This document shows, piece by piece, positions 24,386 through 33,052 of a DNA stretch of 64,000 nucleotides. This DNA is from an uncultured Clostridia bacterium (GTDB lineage Bacteria > Bacillota > Clostridia > Christensenellales > Aristaeellaceae). The notes under the pieces are model-generated. The model worked only from the letters and a program-made list of their open reading frames with translations, had not been told where the DNA came from and did not search any database. Every line of letters begins with the position of its first letter. Positions within the stretch are counted from its first letter, which is position 1. Location: assembly GCA_934631025.1 (NCBI GenBank), contig CAKTXR010000001.1, positions 1 through 64,000 on the forward strand, given 5' to 3'. A program made the translations under genes and the position numbers.

Positions 24386-25630
24386 ATGACCGTGAGCGAG
24401 GAGCGCGCGTTTGACCTCCTGAAGAAAATGGCCTTCGAGCGAGTGAGCGGCACCGACGAGGAGCGCCGCGCGGCGGAAATTCTGCGCGACGAGGCCGCGT
24501 CCTTCGGCGTTTCGGCGGAGTTCGATCCGTTTTCCGTCGAGGATGCGGAGGTATTGCGCGCCGAGCTGGAGGTGCTCTCTCCCTTCCATAAAAAGTATGA
24601 AGTGATCGGCTTCAAGCGCTCAGCCGATACGCCGGACGAGGGACTGACCGCCGATTTCCTCTATGTTGAGGACGCGGCCGAGGCGCTCCTTCAGGACGCG
24701 CGCGGCAAGATCGTTTTGACCAACGACGTCAGGCGCAATGCCTATGAGCGCATCGTCAAGGCGGGCGCGGCGGGCGTGATCACCTGGTCGGGCGATTTCA
24801 GCGACGATCCCGCGAACTCCGATCTCAATATCTGCAAGCTGCGGCCGATGCTGACCGACGCGTTTGGCTTCCTGCCCGCCGTCAATATGCGCGCGGCCGA
24901 CGCGATCGATCTGGTGCGCAGCGGCGCGGAAACCGTGCGCCTGACCGTCAAAAATCAGAATGTTACGCGCGAAAGCCGGAACGTGGTCTGCACGATCCCC
25001 GGCTCCGACCGCGCGGATGAGGAAATTCTGCTGGGCGGGCACTATGACAGCGTGTATTTCTCCACCGGCGTATACGATAACGCGGCCGGCTGCGTCGTAT
25101 TGATGGAGCTGATGCGCTATTTCAAGGCCAATCCGCCGCGCCGCACGCTGAAGTTCGTGTTCTTCGGCTCGGAGGAGCAGGGTCTAGTGGGCAGCAGGCA
25201 CTATGCCGCCAGCCATGATCTGGAAAAGACCGTGTTCATGGTCAATGCCGATGTGGGCGGCCCCGTGCTGGGCGCGAACAAGGCGTATCTCACCTGCAAT
25301 AAGGACGGCGTGGCCTATGTGGCGGCGCTGCTGAACGAGGGCGGCTATGCCTTCGAGGTGAAGCAGAGCATACAGTCCAGCGATTCCATCCCCATGACCG
25401 ACGCGGGCGTTCCGTGTCTGAATATCAACCGCGCCGCGGCTCACGGCGCGGGCGTGATGCATTCCCGTCTGGACACGGTTTCATTCCTGTCCGCGCGGGG
25501 GCTGGGCAATATTCTCTATCCCGCGCTGGATATTATGAAGCGTCTGGACGGCGCTTCGGTGTTCCCGATCAAGCGGGAGGTTCCGCAGGAAGTCCGCGAT
25601 ATGGTGGACAGGTATTTATACAGGAAATAG
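24386..25630 (+). CDS. M28 family metallopeptidase (aminopeptidase) with PA-like insert
   Basis: This 414-aa protein has the two-zinc M28 ligand set: His219 (GGHYDSV), Asp231 (YDNAAG), Glu263/264 (FFGSEEQGLVGS) and Asp289 (VNADVGG). The last His is probably in the NRAAAHGAG segment. Residues about 85-185 correspond to a PA-like domain common in this family (ADFLYVEDAAEALLQDARGKIVL). These enzymes trim N-terminal residues from peptides. No signal peptide is visible, so it is presumably intracellular peptide breakdown. It is a single-gene unit. Confidence 0.92.
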   Translation: MTVSEERAFDLLKKMAFERVSGTDEERRAAEILRDEAASFGVSAEFDPFSVEDAEVLRAELEVLSPFHKKYEVIGFKRSADTPDEGLTADFLYVEDAAEALLQDARGKIVLTNDVRRNAYERIVKAGAAGVITWSGDFSDDPANSDLNICKLRPMLTDAFGFLPAVNMRAADAIDLVRSGAETVRLTVKNQNVTRESRNVVCTIPGSDRADEEILLGGHYDSVYFSTGVYDNAAGCVVLMELMRYFKANPPRRTLKFVFFGSEEQGLVGSRHYAASHDLEKTVFMVNADVGGPVLGANKAYLTCNKDGVAYVAALLNEGGYAFEVKQSIQSSDSIPMTDAGVPCLNINRAAAHGAGVMHSRLDTVSFLSARGLGNILYPALDIMKRLDGASVFPIKREVPQEVRDMVDRYLYRK

Positions 25631-25634
25631 CCGT

Positions 25635-25680
25635 CAGGTTCGGACGCTTTTGGAAGGAAGGCGTTCGAACCTGATTTTTA
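25635..25680 (+). terminator. Terminator of the M28 peptidase gene
   Basis: Arms CAGGTTCGGACGC and GCGTTCGAACCTG pair except at one position, followed by ATTTTTA. Confidence 0.8.
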
Positions 25681-25724
25681 GCGTCAACGCGTTTTTTAGT
25701 CGATATTCCTTAATTGAACGGGTG

Positions 25725-25753
25725 TTGACAAACGGCTGGTTATGCGGTACAAT
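25725..25753 (+). promoter_or_regulatory. carAB promoter
   Basis: A perfect TTGACA (25725-25730) and TACAAT (25748-25753) are 17 bp apart. Transcription would start at about 25760, inside the palindrome listed next. Confidence 0.82.
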
Positions 25754-25802
25754 GCTCATAATTATGAGCAAAACGGCGGCTTTATGTGAATATTCATTCA
25801 AA
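25753..25802. promoter_or_regulatory. Candidate operators in the carAB leader (palindrome plus ARG-box-like site)
   Basis: An 18-bp perfect palindrome TGCTCATAATTATGAGCA (25753-25770) overlaps the end of the -10 box and the presumed start site. At 25785-25802 the sequence TGTGAATATTCATTCAAA fits the ArgR consensus wnTGAATwwwwATTCAnw at all defined positions except one W. Arginine repression of carAB by ArgR is well known, so this is a plausible ArgR site. The upstream palindrome may bind another factor. Confidence 0.6.
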
Positions 25803-25838
25803 TTAAGCCGGTAATACACAATGACGGAGGCAGCGTGC

Positions 25839-26912
25839 ATGAAGAAAAGGTATCTTGTTCTGGCGGACGGAACGGTGTTCGAGGGGCAGGCGTTCGGCGC
25901 GGAGGGCGACGTGGTCGGCGAGGTGGTGTTCACCACGGGCGTATGCGGCTACATCGAGACGCTGACCGATCCCAGCTATTACGGCCAGATCGTTATGCAG
26001 ACCTTCCCGATGATCGGCAATTACGGCGTCATCGAGGAGGAATTTGAGGGCGACTGCCATGTGCGCGGCTATGTGGTGCGCGAGTGGTGCGACACGCCGT
26101 CCAACTTCCGCTGCCAGTATGATGTGGACACATTCCTCAAGATGAAGGGCGTGCCGGGCCTGTGCGGCGTGGACACGCGCGCCATCACGAAGGTCATCCG
26201 CGAGCACGGCGTGATGAACGGCATCATCTGCGACGAGCTGCCCGCCGATCTGAGTGCGGTGAAGGCGTATAAGGTCGAGAAGGCGGTTGAGGCGGTCACC
26301 TGTCCCGAGCCGATCGTCTATCCGGCGCTGGCCGACGAGAAATACCATGTCACGCTGATCGATTACGGCACGAAAAAGAACATCATCACGCTGCTGCGCA
26401 AGGCCGGCTGCACGGTGCGCCGCGTGCCCGCCTTTACGCCGGCGGAGGAGATCCTCGCCGGTCATCCCGATGGCGTGATGCTCTCAAACGGCCCGGGCGA
26501 CCCCGCCGACAACGGCTTCTGCATTGAGCAGATCAGAAAACTGATGGGGCAGGCGCCGATCTTCGGCATCTGTCTGGGGCACCAGATGACGGCGCTGGCG
26601 GCGGGCGGCCGCACGATGAAGCTCAAGTACGGCCATCACGGCAGCAATCAGCCGGTGTGCCATGTGAGCGATAAGCGCCACTACATCACCTGCCAGAACC
26701 ACAATTACGCCGTGGTGGGCGATTCGATCAAAAACGGCGTTGTGAGCTTCGTCAACGCCAACGATCAGACCTGCGAGGGCGTGGATTATCCCGAGCTGAA
26801 GGCGTTCACCGTGCAGTTCCACCCCGAGGCCCGCTCCGGCCCCCACGACACCGAGAAACTGTTCGACCGCTTTATCGCCATGATGGAGGAAAACGGATAT
26901 GCCGCTGAATAA
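25839..26912 (+). CDS. carA: Carbamoyl-phosphate synthase small subunit
   Basis: This 357-aa protein starts at the ATG at 25839, 8 nt after GGAGG. The N-terminal CarA domain shows FTTGVCGYIETLTDPSYYGQ. The C-terminal class I glutamine amidotransferase domain has its nucleophile Cys245 (FGICLGHQM) and the His-Glu pair in VQFHPEARSGP. It releases ammonia from glutamine for carbamoyl phosphate used in arginine and pyrimidine synthesis. It overlaps carB by 14 nt, so the two subunits are translationally coupled. Confidence 0.97.
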   Translation: MKKRYLVLADGTVFEGQAFGAEGDVVGEVVFTTGVCGYIETLTDPSYYGQIVMQTFPMIGNYGVIEEEFEGDCHVRGYVVREWCDTPSNFRCQYDVDTFLKMKGVPGLCGVDTRAITKVIREHGVMNGIICDELPADLSAVKAYKVEKAVEAVTCPEPIVYPALADEKYHVTLIDYGTKKNIITLLRKAGCTVRRVPAFTPAEEILAGHPDGVMLSNGPGDPADNGFCIEQIRKLMGQAPIFGICLGHQMTALAAGGRTMKLKYGHHGSNQPVCHVSDKRHYITCQNHNYAVVGDSIKNGVVSFVNANDQTCEGVDYPELKAFTVQFHPEARSGPHDTEKLFDRFIAMMEENGYAAE

Positions 26913-29900
26913 AGACATTAAGAAGGTTCTGATGATCGGTTCCGGCCCCATTGTCATCGGCCAGGCTGCCGAGTTCGACTACGCCGGCGCGCAGGCCTGC
27001 CGCGTGCTGAAGGACGCGGGCGTGAACGTCGTGCTGGTCAACTCCAACCCCGCCACCATCATGACCGACAAGGCGCTGGCCGACGAAATCTATCTGGAGC
27101 CGCTGACCGTCGAGACGATCAAGCGCATCATCGAAAAGGAAAAGCCGGACAGCATGCTGGCGGGGCTGGGCGGACAGACGGGCCTCACGCTGGCCATGCA
27201 GCTGGACAAGGAGGGCTTCCTGAAGAGCCACGGCGTGCGGCTGATCGGCGCGAACGCCGAGGCCATCGACAAGGCGGAGGACCGCAAGCTCTTTAAGGAG
27301 ACCATGACCGCCATCGGCGAGCCGTGCATTCCCTCGGACATCGCCAACGACGTGGAGACGGCGCTCGCCATCGCCGATAAGATCGGCTATCCGGTCATCG
27401 TGCGTCCGGCGTTTACGCTGGGCGGCGCGGGCGGCGGCGTGGCCTACACGGAGGCGGAGCTGCGCGAGGTGGCCTACACCGGCCTTGATATGTCGCCCAT
27501 CACGCAGGTGCTGATTGAAAAGTACATCGCGGGCTGGAAGGAAATCGAGTTCGAGGTCATGCGCGACGGCGCGGGCAACGCCATCGCCGTGTGCAGCATG
27601 GAAAATCTCGATCCGGTCGGCGTGCATACCGGCGATTCGATCGTCGTCGCGCCGGCGCTGACGCTGTCCTCCTATGAATATCAGATGCTGCGCTCAGCCT
27701 CGCTCAACATCATATCGGCGCTGGGCATTACCGGCGGCTGCAACTGCCAGTTTGCGCTCAATCCCAATTCGTTCGAATATTCCGTCATTGAGGTCAATCC
27801 CCGCGTATCGCGCTCCTCGGCGCTGGCCAGCAAGGCGACCGGCTATCCCATCGCCAAGGTGACCACCCAGATCGCGTTGGGCTATACGCTGGACGAGATC
27901 AAAAACGAGATCACCGGCAAGACCTGCGCCTGCTTCGAGCCGACGCTGGACTATGTGGTGGTGAAGCTGCCCAAGTGGCCGTTCGACAAGTTCGTCGGCT
28001 CCAGCCGCAAACTGGGCACGCAGATGAAGGCCACCGGCGAGGTCATGGCCATCGCGCCGACGTTTGAAATGGCCATCATGAAGGCCGTGCGCGGCGCGGA
28101 GATCAAGCTGGACACGCTCAACCGCCCCTATCACGGCGACGTGCCGGTCGAAAAGCGGCTGGAGCAGGTGGACGACAACCGGCTGTTCACAATGTTCGAG
28201 GCGCTCAAGAAGGGCGTGAGCGTCGATTTCATCCACGACGTGACCAAGGTGGACAAGTGGTTCCTCAATAAGCTCAAGAAGCTGGCCGACTTTGAAAAGG
28301 AGATGGCCGGCGGCCTGACCGACGAAATGTATCTGCGCGCCAAGAAAATGGGCTATCCCGACGCGGCGATCAAGCGGCTCAGCGGCGCGAAGGAGCTGCC
28401 GTATGTACCCTCCGTCTACAAGATGGTCGACACCTGCGCCGCGGAGTTCGCCGCCGAAACGCCGTATTTCTATTCGACATTTGACAGCGACTGCGAATCG
28501 CGCGCCTTCCCGCGCTCCGGCAAGCCCATCGTCATGGTGCTGGGCAGCGGCCCGATCCGCATCGGGCAGGGTATCGAGTTCGACTATTCCTCCGTTCACT
28601 GCGTCTGGACGCTCAAGGAGCTGGGCTACGACGTGGTGATCGTCAACAACAATCCTGAGACGGTCTCGACCGACTACGATACCGCCGACCGGCTGTACTT
28701 CGAGCCGCTGACCGAAGAGGACGTCATGCGCATCATCGAGGTGGAAAAGCCGGTGGGCGTGGTCGTGGCGTTCGGCGGGCAGACGGCCATCAAGCTGACC
28801 GGCTTCCTCGACAGGCAGGGCGTGCGCATTCTCGGCACGTCGGCGGAGAGCATCGACGTGGCGGAGGACCGCGAGCGGTTCGACGCGCTGCTGGAGAAGT
28901 TCTCCATCCGCCGCCCCAAGGGCATGGGCGTGCGCACCATGGAGGAGGCCAAGGACGCGGCCAAGACGCTGGGCTACCCCGTGCTGCTGCGCCCCAGCTA
29001 TGTCATCGGCGGCCAGAACATGACCATCGCCAATGAAGAGGCCGACGTGGTGCGCTATATGACGCGCATACTCTCCGGCGGCATTGACAACCCGGTGCTG
29101 ATCGACAAGTACATGCCCGGCGTGGAGCTGGAGGTGGACGTGATCTCCGACGGCCAGGACGTGCTGATCCCCGGCGTTATGGAGCACGTCGAGCGCGCCG
29201 GCATACACAGCGGCGACTCGATCGCCGTCTATCCGCCCTATAACCTCAACGACCGCATGCTCAAGACCATCTGCGAAAGCTCCGAGAGCCTTGCGCTGGC
29301 GCTGGGTACGAAGGGTCTGGTCAACATCCAGTATCTGATCTGGGAGGGCGAATTGTACGTCATCGAGGTCAATCCCCGCGCCTCGCGCACCATTCCCTAC
29401 ATCAGCAAGGTGACCGGCGTACCCATGGTGGACGTGGCCTCCCGCGTCATGCTGGGCGAGAAGCTGCGCGATCTGGGCTACGGCACCGGCCTTTACAAGA
29501 CGCCGCCCTACTGCGCCGTCAAGGTGCCCGTGTTCTCGTTTGAAAAGCTGACCGACGCGAACGCCTATCTGGGGCCGGAGATGAAATCGACCGGCGAGGT
29601 GCTGGGTCTGGCCGAGAACATCAGCGAGGCGCTGTTCAAGGGCCTGACCAGCGCGGGCATCAAGATGCCCAAGCCCGGCGAGGAAACCGGCGTGCTGCTC
29701 TCGGTCGACGCGTACGACAACGATGAGATCATCGCTCTGGCGCGCAAGCTGAGCGATCTGGGCTGCCGGCTGTACGCCACGCCCGATACGGCGCGCGCCG
29801 TGTCCGCGCTGGGAACGGCGGTCGAAACCGTGCCCACGCTGGGCGAGAGCGACGCGATCTATTCGCTGCTCGAGAGCGGCCAGATCAACTATGTCATCTA

Positions 29901-30924
29901 CACCGGCGCGCTGCGCGACGACACGATCGACGATTACATCGCGCTGCATCGCAAGGCGGTGCTGCTGGGCGTGGCGTGCTTCACATCGCTGGACACCGCC
30001 AATGCGCTGGCCGACATCATCGCCAGCCGCTACAATCAGTCCAACACCGAGCTGGTGGACATTAACCACCTGCGCGCCAGCCGCCAGAAGCTGCACTTCT
30101 CCAAGATGCAGGGCTCCGGCAGCGACTACATCTACATCAACAACTACGATTCCTCGATCACCTGCCCGGAGGCGCTGAGCGTGTCGCTGTGCGACCGGCA
30201 TTACGGCGTGGGCGCGGACGGCCTTGTGCTGATCGAGCGCAGCGACGTCGCCGACGCGAAGATGCGCATATTCAACCGCGACGGCTCCGAAGGACTCATG
30301 GCCGGCAACAGCATCCGCTGCGTGGCCAAGTTCATCTATGACAACGGCCTGGTCAACCGGATGCGCGTGACCATCGAGACGGCCAGCGGCGTAAAGACCG
30401 TGACGCTGTACACGCGCTTTGGCAAGGTCAGCTCGGCCTCGGTCGACATGGGCGCGGTGTCGCTCAGGGCGAAGGACGTGCCCTGCACGCTGCCCTGCGA
30501 GCGCGTGGTCAACCAGCGCGTGGAGATCGGCGGCCGCAGATACGCCGTCACCTGCGTTTCGACCGGAAACCCGCATTGCGTGGTGTTCACCGAGCATATC
30601 GAACAGCTCGATCTGGAGGAAATCGGCCCGCTGTTTGAGAACGCGCCGATCTTCCCCGAGCGCGTCAACACCGAGTTCATCCGCGTGGTCAACCCCACGA
30701 CGATCAAAATGCGCTGCTTCGAGCGCGGCAACGGCGAAACGCTGGCCTGCGGTACGGGCGCGTGCGCGGCGGTCGTGGCGGCGGTCGAGAACGGCCTGTG
30801 CAAGAAGAACGTGGACGTGACCGTCAACACCCGCGGCGGCGATCTGATCGTCAATTACACCGGCGACCACGTCGTGCTGACCGGCAGCGCGGCGCTGGTC
30901 TACGAGGGCGAGCTGGAGTACTAA
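26899..30924 (+). CDS. carB: Carbamoyl-phosphate synthase large subunit fused in frame to diaminopimelate epimerase-like domain
   Basis: This 1341-aa protein begins inside carA (GGAGG upstream). Residues 1 to about 1060 are a complete CarB: two ATP-grasp halves (SNPATIMTDKALAD; GSGPIRIGQGIEFDYSSVH near 550) and the C-terminal MGS-like allosteric domain. Without a stop it continues as a full-length DapF-like domain (1064-1341; QGSGSDYIYINN, VGADGLVLIE, STGNPHCVVF). The second catalytic cysteine is present (Cys1284, ACGTGA), but the first is Ala1135 in MAGNSIRC, where MCGNGIRC is usual. No ribosome site precedes an internal start. CarB certainty is high; DapF activity is uncertain. Confidence 0.95.
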   Translation: MPLNKDIKKVLMIGSGPIVIGQAAEFDYAGAQACRVLKDAGVNVVLVNSNPATIMTDKALADEIYLEPLTVETIKRIIEKEKPDSMLAGLGGQTGLTLAMQLDKEGFLKSHGVRLIGANAEAIDKAEDRKLFKETMTAIGEPCIPSDIANDVETALAIADKIGYPVIVRPAFTLGGAGGGVAYTEAELREVAYTGLDMSPITQVLIEKYIAGWKEIEFEVMRDGAGNAIAVCSMENLDPVGVHTGDSIVVAPALTLSSYEYQMLRSASLNIISALGITGGCNCQFALNPNSFEYSVIEVNPRVSRSSALASKATGYPIAKVTTQIALGYTLDEIKNEITGKTCACFEPTLDYVVVKLPKWPFDKFVGSSRKLGTQMKATGEVMAIAPTFEMAIMKAVRGAEIKLDTLNRPYHGDVPVEKRLEQVDDNRLFTMFEALKKGVSVDFIHDVTKVDKWFLNKLKKLADFEKEMAGGLTDEMYLRAKKMGYPDAAIKRLSGAKELPYVPSVYKMVDTCAAEFAAETPYFYSTFDSDCESRAFPRSGKPIVMVLGSGPIRIGQGIEFDYSSVHCVWTLKELGYDVVIVNNNPETVSTDYDTADRLYFEPLTEEDVMRIIEVEKPVGVVVAFGGQTAIKLTGFLDRQGVRILGTSAESIDVAEDRERFDALLEKFSIRRPKGMGVRTMEEAKDAAKTLGYPVLLRPSYVIGGQNMTIANEEADVVRYMTRILSGGIDNPVLIDKYMPGVELEVDVISDGQDVLIPGVMEHVERAGIHSGDSIAVYPPYNLNDRMLKTICESSESLALALGTKGLVNIQYLIWEGELYVIEVNPRASRTIPYISKVTGVPMVDVASRVMLGEKLRDLGYGTGLYKTPPYCAVKVPVFSFEKLTDANAYLGPEMKSTGEVLGLAENISEALFKGLTSAGIKMPKPGEETGVLLSVDAYDNDEIIALARKLSDLGCRLYATPDTARAVSALGTAVETVPTLGESDAIYSLLESGQINYVIYTGALRDDTIDDYIALHRKAVLLGVACFTSLDTANALADIIASRYNQSNTELVDINHLRASRQKLHFSKMQGSGSDYIYINNYDSSITCPEALSVSLCDRHYGVGADGLVLIERSDVADAKMRIFNRDGSEGLMAGNSIRCVAKFIYDNGLVNRMRVTIETASGVKTVTLYTRFGKVSSASVDMGAVSLRAKDVPCTLPCERVVNQRVEIGGRRYAVTCVSTGNPHCVVFTEHIEQLDLEEIGPLFENAPIFPERVNTEFIRVVNPTTIKMRCFERGNGETLACGTGACAAVVAAVENGLCKKNVDVTVNTRGGDLIVNYTGDHVVLTGSAALVYEGELEY

Positions 30925-30942
30925 AGCGTCCATAACAAACGT

Positions 30943-30984
30943 GCGCCGCGTTCCGAGAGCTTTTTTCGGAACGCGGCGCTTTTT
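30943..30984 (+). terminator. Terminator of carAB-dapF
   Basis: A perfect 14-bp stem (GCGCCGCGTTCCGA with TCGGAACGCGGCGC) is followed by five Ts. Confidence 0.92.
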
Positions 30985-31056
30985 GTGATTCATCTCGAAA
31001 ATCCGGGGGGAGCAAGCCAAAGCGGCGGCGCGGTTCACGGCCTGACGTGGAGAGCG

Positions 31057-32739
31057 CTAATCGTGCCTTTCAATGCGAAAGCGGAATTCGCCGTTCGCCG
31101 TTTCGGGCGCAAAGTCGATCTGATAGAGCGTCTCGATCTCATTGTCCTCGCTCTCGCCGGTCACGAAGCCCCGAAAGCGCGGCGCGTACTGCGCGGTCTG
31201 CACGCCGATGCGCGCGGGGAAGGCGCTCGTCACGCGCCATGCGCCGATCTGCACGGCGTTTTCGAGCGGCTGGGGCTTTATGCGCGTCACGAAGCGCTCG
31301 ACGAAGGTTTCGGCGTTCTTCACGCGGTCGATCAGCGTAACGCCGCCGTCGTCGAAGCGCAGGATGCGCATGAGCGCGAGGTTTTCTACATCGTAGGCGC
31401 TGGAAAGCTCGTAGGCGATTTCGTTTTTCGCGCTGGTCAGCAGCCGCGCGCGCCTGTCCGCGCCGGCCGACTGGCATAGCCCGTTCACGAGGGGCACGCT
31501 GTGGCCCGCCGAGGACGCGCAGACATAGTCCTCATAGCGGCGCGGCCCGAAGTAATCGCGGGTGTATTCCGGCCAGCCGGGATCGTCCAGCGGGAAAGCG
31601 CCGTCCGCAAAGAGCAGAAAGGAGCCGAGATCGTTGTGGTTGTGCGGCTCGGCGTTATGGCCACCCTTGCACACTGCGGTATAGCCGCCCCGGCGCGCGA
31701 TGAACCAGCCGGACTCGCGATAGAACGAGACGGGCGGACGCTGCGCGGCGGCGTGATCGGCGTTGGGATCGTACTGGTAGAGATCGCGGATGAACGGCGC
31801 GAAGCGGAAGCGCACGTCCCGACCGAACGCACACGCGTCGTCCGATGGGAAGCCGCCCAGAGCGTATTCGCGGCTCAGTCGGTGCATCAGGCCGATGTGG
31901 ACAGCCAGCGCGTGCGGCGCGTCGGCCAGTGGAACGACGTGCCGTCCGTCGAGGAACATATCCTGCCCGAAGGCGGCGATGGCGCGCACCTTGGGATCGG
32001 CGAAGAGATCGATCTTCCCGTCCGTGAAGGCGCGCAGCATATCGGCGGCATAGGTGAAAAAGCCGAAGCCGTACTCCCAGTAGAGCGGCCCCTCGAGACA
32101 GCAGCCGTCCTCATTGTAGCTCGAGAGAAAATCGACAAGAGAGCGGCGCAGCGTGGGCAGCGCCTCGTCGAAAAGCTCGGGAAATTCGTACATGAACACC
32201 ATGGCGATACAGCCCGCGCATACGGCCGACCAGTTGCCCTTGCCCCAGCGGCGGCGCAGGGTCAGATAGGGCCGCGCGACGCGCTCCTCAAGGGCGGCGT
32301 GCAGACTGTCCTTCAGCGCGGGATCGAGCCGCTCGCCCAGCAGGGAGAGGATTTCGGCGATGGCCTCGGCGCTCTCGCAGGCGAAGAGATCGAGCGTCTC
32401 GCGGCGTGTCTTTTCGTCCGCGTCTCCGGCGACGTGCGCGGGCAGCGCCCAGGTCGGCTCGGCCAGCAGCGCGGAGAGCGCGCGTTCAAGCTCGGCGATC
32501 CACGCGGGATCGTCCTCCCACAGCGCCAGCGCGGCATAGGCACACAGGCGGCGGCGCGTCTCGAAATAGACGGCTTCGTATTCAACGCGGCTGCCGGTCT
32601 TGTAGAACAGGCGGAACTTTTCTTCGTCAAAGGGCGCGATGGGCGTGCCGGTGAGCGGCGCGACGTTGGCGCGGATTCGTTCAATTTCGCGTTTCGTGTA
32701 GGGCGTGTCGGGAAGATGCGTGTCGAAGAGATGGAACAT
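31057..32739 (-). CDS. Heparinase II/III-like polysaccharide lyase
   Basis: The start is the ATG at 32739 with GGAGG upstream, giving 560 aa. An N-terminal all-helical alpha/alpha-toroid region (about 60-330) is followed by a beta-sandwich domain with the family hallmark HNAEPHNHNDLGSFLLFADG, containing the HNHND box with likely catalytic His. Enzymes of this family cleave uronic-acid polysaccharides such as heparin, heparan or alginate by beta-elimination. There is no signal peptide, so it would act on imported oligosaccharides. The next gene downstream on this strand in the carbohydrate set is the GH99-like gene, but it is upstream in transcription order and separate. Confidence 0.85.
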   Translation of the reverse strand: MFHLFDTHLPDTPYTKREIERIRANVAPLTGTPIAPFDEEKFRLFYKTGSRVEYEAVYFETRRRLCAYAALALWEDDPAWIAELERALSALLAEPTWALPAHVAGDADEKTRRETLDLFACESAEAIAEILSLLGERLDPALKDSLHAALEERVARPYLTLRRRWGKGNWSAVCAGCIAMVFMYEFPELFDEALPTLRRSLVDFLSSYNEDGCCLEGPLYWEYGFGFFTYAADMLRAFTDGKIDLFADPKVRAIAAFGQDMFLDGRHVVPLADAPHALAVHIGLMHRLSREYALGGFPSDDACAFGRDVRFRFAPFIRDLYQYDPNADHAAAQRPPVSFYRESGWFIARRGGYTAVCKGGHNAEPHNHNDLGSFLLFADGAFPLDDPGWPEYTRDYFGPRRYEDYVCASSAGHSVPLVNGLCQSAGADRRARLLTSAKNEIAYELSSAYDVENLALMRILRFDDGGVTLIDRVKNAETFVERFVTRIKPQPLENAVQIGAWRVTSAFPARIGVQTAQYAPRFRGFVTGESEDNEIETLYQIDFAPETANGEFRFRIERHD

Positions 32740-33052
32740 GGGCAATCCTCCTTGATGCTTTTTCAGGCTGTATCTGCCTGCAATGGCGCGCATTTTCAGC
32801 GCTGTACCGGCGGCTTTTCGCCTTGAGAAAACTTTATGGGAGCTTTCGCCTTTTGCGGTGCGCTCCGGAATCAGAGTGTTCGTCCTTTAGGCTGCCGAGC
32901 TTTCTTCGGAAATCGCGGCGGCCGGATTGGGGACTTTCGAGCGCTGCGAAATCCGCGCTTTGGGCATGAAACGCGCCGTTTCATGCGGCGTTCAATGGCG
33001 ATTTTGCAAGAACGGCAGGCTTCCGCTCGCTGGGGAAGTCTGCCGCTTATGC
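32740..33052. other. Intergenic region between heparinase-like and GH99-like genes
   Basis: No gene is supported in this 313-bp stretch. It contains the near-perfect palindrome GCATGAAACGCGCCGTTTCATGC (described by its ends, about 32965-32987), which could be an operator or hairpin in the region upstream of the heparinase gene. Confidence 0.5.

Noticed and set aside
27694..31038. A 1114-codon open frame on the minus strand opposite carB-dapF
   Set aside because: Long antisense frames are expected in GC-rich DNA. The translation is His/Ala/Arg-rich without motifs, while the plus strand encodes clear CarB and DapF.
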